64,000 bases of DNA from Clostridium_AM tanneri. GTDB taxonomy: Bacteria > Bacillota > Clostridia > Clostridiales > Clostridiaceae. Below the pieces are notes generated by a model that saw only the letters and a program-made list of their open reading frames with translations, had not been told where the DNA came from and searched no databases. Position numbers and translations under genes: made by a program. Below, piece by piece: positions 41,377 to 50,915 of this stretch. How positions within the stretch are numbered: position 1 is the stretch's first letter; each line of letters opens with the position of its first letter. The DNA lies in assembly GCF_033659955.1 (NCBI RefSeq), contig NZ_JARUJP010000006.1, positions 124,001-188,000 on the forward strand, written 5' to 3'.

Positions 41377-41604
41377 TTAATCAATTTCTGGTTCATCTTT
41401 TTTACGATCCACTTGATCACCTTTGAGTAAGTTTTCTACATGTGTTCCGATTTCATGGCCTTTTCTATAGGATGAAAGTTTTTCCATAGGCACCTCATCC
41501 TTATGAATATCCTTGCCTAAAAGGCTGTCAATTACTCCTTTTTTAGCTATTGGAACATCACCTACATGAATATCTTTTATATCATCTAATTCAAATCTAT
41601 CCAT
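41377..41604 (-). CDS. Hypothetical acidic protein with internal repeats, 75 aa
   Basis: No family was recognised. The sequence has two similar halves: DDIKDIHVGDVPIAKKG and GKDIHKDEVPMEKLSS share D-IH-(x)-(D)EVP(I/M). It is polar with no membrane segment. ATG 41604 lies 10 nt after AAGGGGGC. It is monocistronic with a terminator. It may be another spore- or stress-associated small protein. Confidence 0.65.
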   Translation of the reverse strand: MDRFELDDIKDIHVGDVPIAKKGVIDSLLGKDIHKDEVPMEKLSSYRKGHEIGTHVENLLKGDQVDRKKDEPEID

Positions 41605-41717
41605 ATTTAAAAAGCCCCCTTATCTGTTTTTTCATTTATAGGTTATCCATGTAGATAAAAATAATGTATTTATAAATAAGATTGTTTTAAAGAATTTTCT
41701 AAAGATAATCTTCGTAA

Positions 41718-41906
41718 CTAGCTTTTTGAACAATCATATTGAGCTTTTAATAGCTTTATAAGCATATCCTCTAAATTGTCCTTTTCTTTCTCGTTAAATT
41801 TGCCTTCATTCTCATCCATAAAAAGCAATCCATACTTTAATCCTTCTGTAATTTTCTTAATTTCATCTAAAGTTAAAATCATTAAAATATTTTCTTGCAT
41901 TTCCAT
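41718..41906 (-). CDS. Small acidic helical protein, 62 aa
   Basis: Two amphipathic helices (TLDEIKKITEGLKYGLLF and NEKEKDNLEDMLIKLLKAQ) form a likely helical hairpin. It has no Cys except one near the end. ATG 41906 follows GGGGGGAT. An opposite-strand frame covers the same bases but lacks a ribosome binding site. Function is unknown. The stretch from 41907 to 42190 holds no gene. Confidence 0.55.
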   Translation of the reverse strand: MEMQENILMILTLDEIKKITEGLKYGLLFMDENEGKFNEKEKDNLEDMLIKLLKAQYDCSKS

Positions 41907-42190
41907 CCCCCCATATTTCTGTTGTGATATTGTTAAATCATATAATCCCCACAGATTCTAACCATTTGTTATAATAATTCAAGAAAATTTCAATATAAAA
42001 AAATAGAAAAGCCAGTTTCTCACACAGTCTTTTTCATAATGCTAAATATTCTGAAAAATGTTTTTTTACTAAAGTAAAGTGTCTATAATTACCTTACCTT
42101 AGTAATAAATTCTACTTAAATATTCCATTATTAAATCCCTAGATACTTATTTACTATTATATAAAATCCTTATCAGATAATTTACCTTAA

Positions 42191-42586
42191 TTAAAAGTTT
42201 GCTATAAAATCATAATATTCTTCAAGCATATATTCTGTGTATACTTTTTTTCCCATAAGTCTAAATACTATATCGGATTTTTTATAACCTTCTTTATATA
42301 GTTTATAATCCTTAAAAAGCTTCTTTAACATTCCTTTATTTATTTGAAGCAAGAGCACAAGTTCATCTATACTGTAATATTCCTTGTATAATAACTGCTC
42401 TAAGCTTTTCTGCATCTGCAACTTATATTCTAAGTCTAATCTCCTATTCTTGTGAGGGCCTTCTTTTCCTCTATGATGTTCAGAACAGAGATATCTAAAA
42501 TTCAATGGAAAATCCACGCCTCCTTGGCTTCTGTATACTATATGATGTTTATCCGCTTGTCTACCACAGATTTCGCACCTTAGCAA
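42191..42586 (-). CDS. HNH-endonuclease-like protein, 131 aa
   Basis: An N-terminal zinc/HNH module is clear: CEIC, then DKHHIVYRSQGG, NFRYLCSEHHRG, matching C-xx-C, HH, N and C-xx-HH. The rest is helical and charged (LQMQKSLEQLLYKEYYSIDELVLLLQ), possibly a DNA-binding helix-turn-helix. No phage or restriction gene is nearby. ATG 42586 follows AGGAGGGG. The target is unknown. Confidence 0.8.
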   Translation of the reverse strand: MLRCEICGRQADKHHIVYRSQGGVDFPLNFRYLCSEHHRGKEGPHKNRRLDLEYKLQMQKSLEQLLYKEYYSIDELVLLLQINKGMLKKLFKDYKLYKEGYKKSDIVFRLMGKKVYTEYMLEEYYDFIANF

Positions 42587-42811
42587 TTTTTCCCCTCCTA
42601 TTATTAAAACATTAATTTATAGCTCAATTATATCACAGCTTTTGAGATATTACACATGAAAATAATTATGGAATTGGTTTAATTTAGAATATTAAATCAA
42701 ATGACAAATTCAGTACTTTATTTATAGCTTAATTTGCTTTATATGTTATAATTAAAAATAGTAATTTTAACCTAATCTTAGAACCATTAATTTAATAAGG
42801 GGGGTTTTTAA

Positions 42812-43741
42812 ATGAGTGCTATGTTTAAGGTTATCCTTTCAATGGCTATATGGGGAAGTATTGGACTCTTCGTCAAAAATATTGATTTACCATCAATTGA
42901 AACTGTATTTCTTCGTGCAACCATAGCTAGTATATTTCTTATAGTATATGGTTTCACGAGAAAAAGTATAAGCAAATCTAGTTCCATAGAAAATAGTCTA
43001 GAATCTCAATCTATAAATAAAAATGATGATAGAAAAAAAATCTACATCCTAATTGCCTCTGGTATAACCATGGCATTTAACTGGATGCTTTTATTTCAAT
43101 CCTACAAATATACTACTATTTCAAACGCTACCTTAAGTTATTACTTTGCTCCAGTGTTTGTAATACTGTTGTCACCCTTTATCCTAAAAGAAAAATTTAC
43201 TAAATCTAAATTTTTTGCTGTAGCTGGTGCTATGCTTGGTTTATTCCTAATATTAAACAACCAAGGGGTTACTTCTAGCGCTAATTACAATCATATTAAA
43301 GGAATTATTTTTGGGCTTATGGCTGCAGTATTTTATGCTTCAGTTGTTTTATTAAACAAGTACATAAAGGGTTTGTCCGGTTATGAAATGACTGTAGTTC
43401 AGATCTCTACCGCCGCAATAGTATTACTTCCAATTATAATATACAGAAACAATTTGCATATCTCTGGATTAAAAAGCCTAATATTTATTCTTATAGTTGG
43501 AATAGTACATACAGGAATACCTTATTTATTATACTTTTCCGCTATGAAGGATTTAAAAGCTCAAAGCATAGCTGTAGTAAGTTATATCGATCCTATATCC
43601 GCTGTCATCTTTGGCTTTGTATTCCTAAAAGAAACTATGACAGTATTCCAGGTAATTGGTGGTTTATTAATTTTATTCTCAACCTTTTTTGGCAGCAAAG
43701 AAAAAAAGGTCTCAGAATCCCCATCTGAAACCTCTGTATAA
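42812..43741 (+). CDS. EamA/DMT-superfamily transporter
   Basis: The 309-aa protein has ten predicted helices in two EamA halves (AMWGSIGLFVKN, ATISNATLSYYFAPVFVILLS; then GLMAAVFYASVVLLNK, LKAQSIAVVSYIDPISAVIFG). It is a drug/metabolite transporter of unknown substrate. ATG 42812 lies 8 nt after AAGGGGGG. A hydrophilic Ser/Asn/Lys insert lies near residues 50-72. Confidence 0.88.
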   Translation: MSAMFKVILSMAIWGSIGLFVKNIDLPSIETVFLRATIASIFLIVYGFTRKSISKSSSIENSLESQSINKNDDRKKIYILIASGITMAFNWMLLFQSYKYTTISNATLSYYFAPVFVILLSPFILKEKFTKSKFFAVAGAMLGLFLILNNQGVTSSANYNHIKGIIFGLMAAVFYASVVLLNKYIKGLSGYEMTVVQISTAAIVLLPIIIYRNNLHISGLKSLIFILIVGIVHTGIPYLLYFSAMKDLKAQSIAVVSYIDPISAVIFGFVFLKETMTVFQVIGGLLILFSTFFGSKEKKVSESPSETSV

Positions 43742-43745
43742 TTGT

Positions 43746-43779
43746 AAAACCATAGAGTTTAGAGAAACTCTATGGTTTT
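43746..43779. terminator. Bidirectional terminator overlapping a gene end
   Basis: AAAACCATAGAGTTT pairs with AAACTCTATGGTTTT over a 4-nt loop. The last codons of the minus-strand gene (stop at 43770) lie inside the stem. Confidence 0.85.
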
Positions 43780-45668
43780 AGATATTTAATAAATTTATCT
43801 ACTAATTCAGGGTCGAATTGAACACCACCACATTTTTTAAGTTCTTCTATGGCTTCCCTCTTACTCATGGGTTTTTTATAAGGACTATTACTTGTCATTG
43901 CATCATAGGCATCTACAATAGATATTATCCTACATTCTATAGGAATACGTACTCCTTTCAATCCTATTGGATATCCATTCCCATCCCAAGCTTCATGATG
44001 CTTTAGTATTAGTTCTGCGATATGCTCCAAAGCAGTAGCATGTTTTGCTATTCTATAACCTATCTCACTATGCCGTTTCAACTCCTTTTTTTCCTCATCA
44101 TTTAGCATACCAGGTTTCTGCAACAACTCACTAGACACCCCTACCTTACCAATATCACGAAATTCAGCTAAAAGCCCTATTGAGTTTATGATTTTCTTTG
44201 GCAGCCCTAAATTAGCAGCAAATCCAACGGATATCTTTTTCATTCTTTCTATATGTCCCTCTGTAACAAAATCTGTTTCCTTTAAAGCTTTTATCATAGT
44301 TTTCATTATTGCATTTCTATTACTCTCTCTATTGTGTAACTTACATATGTACATATCATTGTCTGCTTGTTTAAAAATATCCTTCATAGACTTGAATGTT
44401 TGTCCACTGAAAGCTATTCCCTTTGATATACTCAGATGCAGTCTATTATTGTTTTTATTGTATGTTTTTATTTCATTTTCAATTTTACTATTTAACTCCT
44501 CTATTTCTTTTTTACTAGTATTTTTCAATACAACTACAAATTCATCTCCACCAATTCTGGCAACTATGCAATTACTGCCACATGCTTTTTTTAGAACTTC
44601 CGTAGTAGCTATTAGTAATTCATCACCTACAAAATGACCTAGGGTATCATTAATTATTTTTAATCCATCTAAATCACAAAGAATTAACCCAAGATTTTGA
44701 GATTTTTTACTATCATGTTCATTGCTAATACTGTGGAAATAAGTCCTGTTATATACCTCTGTAAGGCTGTCGTATAAACTCATCTTTATAAGTTTTTCTT
44801 CCATTAACACTCTGTCTGTAATATTTTGAAATGTAATTACCATTCCTATACTCTTTCCACCTTCTATTTGTATTGGTGCTGCTGATATACTTATGTTATA
44901 TGCTTTTTTATCTTTAGAAATCAACTGAACATTTTCTTCACTTTTAAAAGTTTTCCCTTCATTTATCACTGTCATAAGTATAAGGTCTTTTCTCTCACTA
45001 TCATCATCATAGCTTTTTCCCCATGACACATTAAATATATCAGTTAACGCACTCCCTTCAGCTTCAGTTACTGAGTGTCCAGTGAGTTCTGCAGCAGCAT
45101 TATTCATAAAATTTATTTTTCCTTCTCTATCTGTAGCTATAACTCCGTCTCCAATACTAGATAGAGTTACCTTAAGCCATTCTTTTTGTTCTTTCAGTGC
45201 CTTTTCAATAACTTTCTGCTCAGTTATATCTTCGTATACAGCATATATACCTATTTGAGTATTGCTTACTATTATAGGAAAGGCTGTCATCTTTACATTT
45301 ACTAATTGTCCATCTTTTCTTTTTCTAGTAGTTTCCCGACTTACAAAGCCACCTTGTAAAACGATTTTAGATATATCAAAAGCGTCTTTTGTCAATTTTC
45401 TATCTGCTATTACCTCATTTATGGATTTCCCAACTACCTCATTAAGTTCATACTTAAAAATCTTTGTAAAACTCTTATTTATACTTATTATTTCATCTTG
45501 ATTATTAAGAATGGCTACTGCCTCAAAGGAATTTTCATAAAGCTGACTAAAGTATGCCATCTGAAGTTTAAATTCATTTTTTATATTGATGCAATTAAAT
45601 TTCAGCTTCTTATTCTTGCTGTTCCTTTTTCTCCAACTACAAGTTATACAACTAATTTTATCTTCCAT
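43770..45668 (-). CDS. PAS-PAS-GGDEF-HD-GYP signalling protein with altered HD motif
   Basis: The 632-aa soluble protein has two PAS domains (about 36-150 and 163-290), a GGDEF domain with the exact motif at 373-377, and a C-terminal HD-GYP-type domain (about 455-630) with LKHHEAWDGNGYP. The defining HD is replaced: LLAEFRDIGKVG has Arg504-Asp505 where His-Asp is expected. One metal ligand is thus missing and phosphodiesterase activity is doubtful, while cyclase activity is probably kept. The N-terminus has Cys7, Cys10 and Cys26 (CITC and NCIN). ATG 45668 follows AGGGATATG. Confidence 0.9.
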   Translation of the reverse strand: MEDKISCITCSWRKRNSKNKKLKFNCINIKNEFKLQMAYFSQLYENSFEAVAILNNQDEIISINKSFTKIFKYELNEVVGKSINEVIADRKLTKDAFDISKIVLQGGFVSRETTRKRKDGQLVNVKMTAFPIIVSNTQIGIYAVYEDITEQKVIEKALKEQKEWLKVTLSSIGDGVIATDREGKINFMNNAAAELTGHSVTEAEGSALTDIFNVSWGKSYDDDSERKDLILMTVINEGKTFKSEENVQLISKDKKAYNISISAAPIQIEGGKSIGMVITFQNITDRVLMEEKLIKMSLYDSLTEVYNRTYFHSISNEHDSKKSQNLGLILCDLDGLKIINDTLGHFVGDELLIATTEVLKKACGSNCIVARIGGDEFVVVLKNTSKKEIEELNSKIENEIKTYNKNNNRLHLSISKGIAFSGQTFKSMKDIFKQADNDMYICKLHNRESNRNAIMKTMIKALKETDFVTEGHIERMKKISVGFAANLGLPKKIINSIGLLAEFRDIGKVGVSSELLQKPGMLNDEEKKELKRHSEIGYRIAKHATALEHIAELILKHHEAWDGNGYPIGLKGVRIPIECRIISIVDAYDAMTSNSPYKKPMSKREAIEELKKCGGVQFDPELVDKFIKYLKP

Positions 45669-45741
45669 ATCCCTATCACCATATTCATAAATTCTTTTTA
45701 AATCTTAAAAATAATATATATGTACTTTTTCTTATTAAAAA

Positions 45742-45771
45742 GAACGAAATTTTTTCTCCAAAATTTCGTCC
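45742..45771 (-). terminator. Terminator of the OsmC gene
   Basis: ACGAAATTTT pairs with AAAATTTCGT and is followed by TTCTTTTTAAT on the minus strand. Confidence 0.7.
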
Positions 45772-45827
45772 TAAAAAGGTATATTAATTATTGATATCTT
45801 ATATCTTAAAACTAAAAATTAATACCG

Positions 45828-46277
45828 TTAATGTTTAGACATTGTAACTGCTTCTATCTGTAGTTTTACCGGATTATTAATGGTGTCTACTACTGGTGCC
45901 TTTTCTTGCAAAGTTTTAATTAAACTATCAATTTTTCTGGAGCTTTCATTAGTATCTAACAGTAACCTACAACTTATTCCGCTATACCCTGATCTTACAT
46001 CCTTTATTCCAAGTATACCATCAGTATCAAATTCTCCTTCCAATTCAACTGAAACGCCTTCTAAATCAATATTATGCTTTTTAGCATAGTTAATTGTTGT
46101 GATAACTTGACATCCTCCTAAAGCACAAAGTAACGCTTCCATAGGATTCATAGCATAATTTTTTTCCGGATTCTCTTCTGATTGTTGAAGAGTAAAAGTA
46201 AATCCTCTACTTTCACATTTTACTGTTGTACTGTTATATAAACTGATAGCCTTTGCTTTCAATGTTAATGGTGGCAT
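45828..46277 (-). CDS. OsmC/Ohr-family thiol peroxidase-like protein
   Basis: The 149-aa protein has the OsmC fold, with AMNPMEALLCALGGCQVIT. Cys residues lie in LLCALGGC; the second is at the family position for the first catalytic Cys. The second family Cys (in the VCP-type motif) is not obvious, so it matches the YhfA-like branch more than Ohr. It may act in peroxide or sulfane-sulfur defence. ATG 46277 is 9-10 nt after AGGAG; TTG 46283 is too close to it. Confidence 0.82.
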   Translation of the reverse strand: MPPLTLKAKAISLYNSTTVKCESRGFTFTLQQSEENPEKNYAMNPMEALLCALGGCQVITTINYAKKHNIDLEGVSVELEGEFDTDGILGIKDVRSGYSGISCRLLLDTNESSRKIDSLIKTLQEKAPVVDTINNPVKLQIEAVTMSKH

Positions 46278-46373
46278 ATTCAAATCACTCCTAGCTCATA
46301 ATTAACTTTCTTAATTTATTATGAGCATTTAAATACCTTTTATTAATGCAACATATTTACAATAGTGCCACCT

Positions 46374-46484
46374 TTATTGCTTTTTATTATTTTTCAAATT
46401 TTTTACTAGGGCATAGGCCAAAAAAATAAACAATAATACAAAGGTAGGTGTGGCACCATAGTATAATATTTTATCAAAGTCCAT
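46374..46484 (-). CDS. Small membrane peptide, BhlA/UviB-holin-like, 36 aa
   Basis: ATG 46484 lies 6-7 nt after AAAGGGTGAG. The peptide (MDFDKILYYGATPTFVLLF, then IFLAYALVKNLKNNKKQ) has one hydrophobic helix and a basic tail, as in the small BhlA/UviB holin-like family. An ATG at 46607 in the same frame has no ribosome binding site. Holin activity is not assured. The stretch 46485-46829 holds no other gene. Confidence 0.6.
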   Translation of the reverse strand: MDFDKILYYGATPTFVLLFIFLAYALVKNLKNNKKQ

Positions 46485-46829
46485 AAAACTCACCCTTTCA
46501 ATTAAACTATAACTAAATTTTACTTTACAAATAAAATATTCTATATATTCCGTGAAAACCCTTTTTTTATAATAGTTATTAAAAAACTTTACTCTTAATG
46601 CTCCCATTTTAAACTATTATACTAATGTGAGTAATTTCATATACTAGTGGGTAAAATAGCTAATACTGTTTTATTCTTATAAAAATTACTTGGTACCTAT
46701 TTAACTTTTCTAAATATGTTATAATTAAGAAAGAATTTTATTAATTAAATAAAATTCTTCAAGAAGTTAACTACGTGAAACTTAAAAATCAAATATAAAA
46801 AATTATAACTGTAAGGAGGTGGAAATAAG

Positions 46830-48254
46830 TTGAAAACTACTCTCTATTGGTTATTTTTAATTAACGCAATAGTATCTATATTTATAATTATATTAGAAAG
46901 GAAAAATCCAGAAAAAACTATTGCTTGGCTGCTAGTTTTTATTTTATTTCCTCCTATAGGTTTTTTTCTATATATATTCCTAGGACGAAACTGGAAAAAG
47001 CATAAACTTCATAATGAAACCAATATAAATGTGGAAAGACTAATCTATGAGGCAATAAAAAATGTAAAAAATAACAGTTACACTACTTTAATCGAATTAC
47101 TCTCAAAAAACAGTGAGTCCCCTCTTTTTAAAGACAATAGTATCAAAATCTTTAAAGATGGTACAGAAAAATTCGAATCATTAAAGGAAGAACTGTTAAA
47201 AGCTAAAAATCATATTCATATGGAATACTATATTGTAAAAAGTGATGGTATAGGTAGTGAAATAAAAGAAATTCTTATAAAGAAATCTTTAGAAGGAGTG
47301 AAAGTAAGATTAATATTTGATAGAGTAGGCTGTATAAAGTTAAAAAAATCCTACATCACAGAACTTAAAGAAGCGGGAGTAGATATAGTTCAATACTCTT
47401 ATTTCTTAGCACCTTTGCTTAGGTATATTAATACTCAAATTAATTATCGAAACCATAGAAAAATTGTAGTAATAGATGGCCAGGTTGGCTTTGTTGGAGG
47501 TATAAATATAGGAGATGAGTATATAGGAAAAAGTAAATTTGGATACTGGAGAGACACTCACATTATGGTAAAAGGTGATTTCGCCTATGGTCTTCAAGCA
47601 GTATTTTTAGATGATTTTGCAACTATAAAGTCAGCCAATAAGGAAGAGTTTTCCTACGGAGACAATTTCGAAGATTTTTTTCCCCAAACCAAGTATGGCA
47701 ACGGAAAACTAATGCAATTAGTAAAAAGTGGACCTGATTCAGAATTTCCAGCAATCGAGCAGGCAGTTTTAAAAATGATAAGTATGGCACAGGACCATAT
47801 TTATATAACAACTCCTTATTTTATCCCAAGTGAAAGCATCTTAAATGCTTTAAAAATTGCTGTACTAAGCGGCGTTAGTGTTCATATTTTATTTCCTGGA
47901 AAATATGATCACCTCCTAGTTCATTATGCTTCAAGAACATATCTAGAAGATTTAGCTAGAAATGGGGTAAAGATATATTTTTATGACTATAATGGATTTA
48001 TCCACGGGAAAACTACTTCTATAGATGGAAAGATATGTACAATAGGCACTGCTAATATGGATATAAGAAGCTATGTATTAAACTATGAAATCAACGCTGT
48101 AATTTACGATGAGGAAACTACAGAAGAACTGGAAAATTTATTTTTTGAGGACTTGAAAAGAAGCAAAAGGATAACAGAAGACTTTTTTAACAATCTTTCT
48201 CCAATTACAAAAGCCTTTGAAGCCTTCTGCAGAATGTTTTCATCACTATTATAA
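46830..48254 (+). CDS. cls: Cardiolipin synthase (phospholipase D superfamily)
   Basis: The membrane enzyme joins two phosphatidylglycerols to cardiolipin. Two N-terminal helices are followed by two HKD motifs: NHRKIVVIDGQVGFVGGINIGDEY and HGKTTSIDGKICTIGTANMDIRS. Length of 474 aa is normal. TTG 46830 lies 8 nt after AAGGAGGTGG. It is monocistronic, with a terminator overlapping convergent fbp. Confidence 0.94.
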   Translation: MKTTLYWLFLINAIVSIFIIILERKNPEKTIAWLLVFILFPPIGFFLYIFLGRNWKKHKLHNETNINVERLIYEAIKNVKNNSYTTLIELLSKNSESPLFKDNSIKIFKDGTEKFESLKEELLKAKNHIHMEYYIVKSDGIGSEIKEILIKKSLEGVKVRLIFDRVGCIKLKKSYITELKEAGVDIVQYSYFLAPLLRYINTQINYRNHRKIVVIDGQVGFVGGINIGDEYIGKSKFGYWRDTHIMVKGDFAYGLQAVFLDDFATIKSANKEEFSYGDNFEDFFPQTKYGNGKLMQLVKSGPDSEFPAIEQAVLKMISMAQDHIYITTPYFIPSESILNALKIAVLSGVSVHILFPGKYDHLLVHYASRTYLEDLARNGVKIYFYDYNGFIHGKTTSIDGKICTIGTANMDIRSYVLNYEINAVIYDEETTEELENLFFEDLKRSKRITEDFFNNLSPITKAFEAFCRMFSSLL

Positions 48255-48270
48255 GAAGTATTATGGGACA

Positions 48271-48311
48271 CAAAAATTTGAAGCACCAGTGTTCAGTGCT
48301 TCAAATTTTTG
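48271..48311. terminator. Bidirectional terminator
   Basis: CAAAAATTTGAAGCAC pairs with GTGCTTCAAATTTTTG. It lies between convergent cls and fbp. Confidence 0.88.
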
Positions 48312-48329
48312 TATCGCATAAAACTGCTT

Positions 48330-50333
48330 TTATGATACTATTTCCTCACTACCTTCTTTAATAAGTCCTTTTCTATAAGCTATTAAAAGCTTTTCTAAAT
48401 CAGCTACTCTTTCTCTTAAGCCTACTCCTACATCAGTATCTGCAACTCTCTTTCGTGCAACTACATGTTCTAATATTCTAGTAGAGGAGATGATATCCTT
48501 GTCCTCTTGAACCGCCCTTTTAATAGCTGCAAATGGTTCGTGGGATGTAAGCAACAGACCATAGGAATTATAAATTAGTGTATATCCTGCAATCCCTGTT
48601 TGTGGTTGATAAGCTTTACAAAAGCCCCCATCAATAACAAGAAGCCGTCCATTTGCTTTAATAGGACTCTCCCCTTCCTTAGTTTTTACAGGAATATGTC
48701 CATTAATAATATGGGAAGTATTAGGATTAAGATTAAACTCAGATAAAATATTCTTGCATACCTGTTCATTATCTCTATACTTATAATAATAATCTTTTTC
48801 CTCATAATGAGTGGATTTATCGTCAATGAAATATCTTTCAAAGGTAGTCATTCTCTTCTTCCCAAATACAGGTGAATCTGGTCCACACCATAAATACCAC
48901 ATCATGTCCATTCCGTATTTCTTCAATTTAATGTCATCTTTGAAGAAATAGGAATCTCTTGCAACCCTGTCAATTCTATCCAAAAGTGCCTTACCACTAT
49001 ATTTTATAGTTCCTATTTTTACTTCTTTAAAGCTTCCATCTTCTTTTAAAGGTATACATCCATGGAATAAAAGATTAGAATTATAAGTTAAATACATACT
49101 TCCTTTACTATATAAAAACTTAATATGTCTCTGTAATTTTTCACTGTTAACAAAAGATGCTGTTAGCTTTTTAAGTAAATCTTCTTCTCTCTCAGTTAAC
49201 TTATAAGGATCGCTCCAATCAACAGTTGGAAACACTATATCATTAAGTTTATAATTTTTTCCGTATAACTGGATTTCTTCGGTTTCCACATTTATTTTAT
49301 CTAAAAGCAATCTGTCATCCATTTGAAACTCTGGATGCCTTTTAATAATATGACCTTCTACTTTAAATTGAAGCAAAGAAATAGCCTTATGCATCTTAGC
49401 AAGAAGATTTAATTCATTTTCACTTACATTCTTGTCTAATGTTTTAGATACAAAGCCCTTGCAGGAATCATCATTGTAAAACTCCATAGCAAAGGTAGCT
49501 AAAGGTAGTAGATTAATGCCATATCCATCTTCAATAGTTCTGAGGTTCGCATATCTAAGGGATATTCTAAGTACATTACAGATACAAGCCTCACAGCCAG
49601 CTGCAGCTCCCATCCATAATAAATCATGATTTCCCCACTGTATATCTACTGAGTGATGATCCATTAATGCATCCATTATTATTTCAGCACCAGGTCCCCT
49701 GTCATATATATCTCCTATAATGTGTAATCTATCTACTACTAATCTTTGTATAACGTTAGATATAGCAATGATAAATTCTCCTGCTCTATCTATATCGATT
49801 ATAGTTTTTATAATACCATTATAGTACGCCTGTTTATCCACTCTATCATCATGTTCATGAAGCAACTCTTCAATTATATATGCAAAATCTTGAGTTAAAG
49901 CCTTTCTAACTTTCGAACGAGTATATTTTGAACATATATTTTTGCACAAATCAATTAGTTGATAAAGAGTTATTTTATACCAGTCCTCAAGATTAGTTTC
50001 CGTTTGCTTAATCAGCTCTAACTTTTGTTCTGGATAGTAAATTAATGTTGCAAGACTAGACTTTTGCTCTTCCCTAAGTGAATTTCCAAACACATCGTCA
50101 ATCTTTCTTTTTATCACACCTGAAGCATTTCTAAGCATATGGGTAAAGGACTCATATTCACCATGAACATCAGTCATAAAATGCTCTGTTCCTTTGGGCA
50201 AGTTTAAAATCGCCTGAAGGTTAATTATTTCCGTACTAGCAACTGAAATTGTTGGATATTGCTTAGATAATAATTGCAAATATCTTAAATCTTTTTCTAT
50301 TAAATCCAAATTATTTTCATCATAGAAAATCAT
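48330..50333 (-). CDS. fbp: Class III fructose-1,6-bisphosphatase
   Basis: This gluconeogenic phosphatase of the calcineurin-type metallophosphoesterase fold removes the 1-phosphate of fructose 1,6-bisphosphate. The 667-aa length and the motifs MTDVHGEYESF, IIGDIYDRGPGAE, VDIQWGNHDLLWMGAA, INGHIPVK and VIDGGFC are characteristic of the Firmicute class III enzyme. ATG 50333 follows AAAGGAGATAAACAAT. It is monocistronic. Confidence 0.95.
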   Translation of the reverse strand: MIFYDENNLDLIEKDLRYLQLLSKQYPTISVASTEIINLQAILNLPKGTEHFMTDVHGEYESFTHMLRNASGVIKRKIDDVFGNSLREEQKSSLATLIYYPEQKLELIKQTETNLEDWYKITLYQLIDLCKNICSKYTRSKVRKALTQDFAYIIEELLHEHDDRVDKQAYYNGIIKTIIDIDRAGEFIIAISNVIQRLVVDRLHIIGDIYDRGPGAEIIMDALMDHHSVDIQWGNHDLLWMGAAAGCEACICNVLRISLRYANLRTIEDGYGINLLPLATFAMEFYNDDSCKGFVSKTLDKNVSENELNLLAKMHKAISLLQFKVEGHIIKRHPEFQMDDRLLLDKINVETEEIQLYGKNYKLNDIVFPTVDWSDPYKLTEREEDLLKKLTASFVNSEKLQRHIKFLYSKGSMYLTYNSNLLFHGCIPLKEDGSFKEVKIGTIKYSGKALLDRIDRVARDSYFFKDDIKLKKYGMDMMWYLWCGPDSPVFGKKRMTTFERYFIDDKSTHYEEKDYYYKYRDNEQVCKNILSEFNLNPNTSHIINGHIPVKTKEGESPIKANGRLLVIDGGFCKAYQPQTGIAGYTLIYNSYGLLLTSHEPFAAIKRAVQEDKDIISSTRILEHVVARKRVADTDVGVGLRERVADLEKLLIAYRKGLIKEGSEEIVS

Positions 50334-50915
50334 ATTGTTTATCTCCTTTAAAGCATTATTACACTAAATTAATGATATACTTTATTTAATTTTCCCAAAC
50401 ATTTAGTATACTTTATAATACATATTATACAATTAGTATAACATATACGTGCATATAAAAACAATTTAATTTTTGCTTACCTAGCATATAGGTTGCATGT
50501 TGATTTAACTTTGCAGCTTTCCTTTCTTTGAATTTTCTAAATATTCTAAAACAAGCGTTGATTTTAAATCTTCATATGCTATAATAATTATAGGAAGTAA
50601 TGTTTATTGCTTCTTATAGTTTCTAATCCAGCTTATTTAGGACTCTCCCCCTAAATATGTATTGTTATTTCTCAACCCCTTTAAAATATCGAATTTTAAT
50701 CTTATAAAAATAGAGATTATAATAATTTTGAAAGATCTTATTTTCAACTTATTATAATCTTCAAAATTTCTATATTGGAAATATTATTATCTTTGCTTTG
50801 AAAGCTTTTAGCTTATAAGTAACTATAATATAATTCTAAAGAACCAAATGTATTTAGGATTAGAAGCTAGTTAAACAGCTGATTCATACTAATGAATCAG
50901 CTGTTATTTCAGTAT
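50334..50915. other. Intergenic stretch upstream of fbp
   Basis: No gene was found. It is AT-rich, with several TATAAT-like boxes near 50400-50450 on the minus strand (probable fbp promoter, not resolved) and imperfect inverted repeats near 50700-50790. A perfect terminator (AACAGCTGATTCAT pairing with its complement over ACTA) lies at 50874-50905 and closes the chemoreceptor gene. Confidence 0.5.
50874..50905 (-). terminator. Terminator of the chemoreceptor gene
   Basis: A 14-bp perfect stem with a 4-nt loop, 11 nt after the stop codon. Confidence 0.85.
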
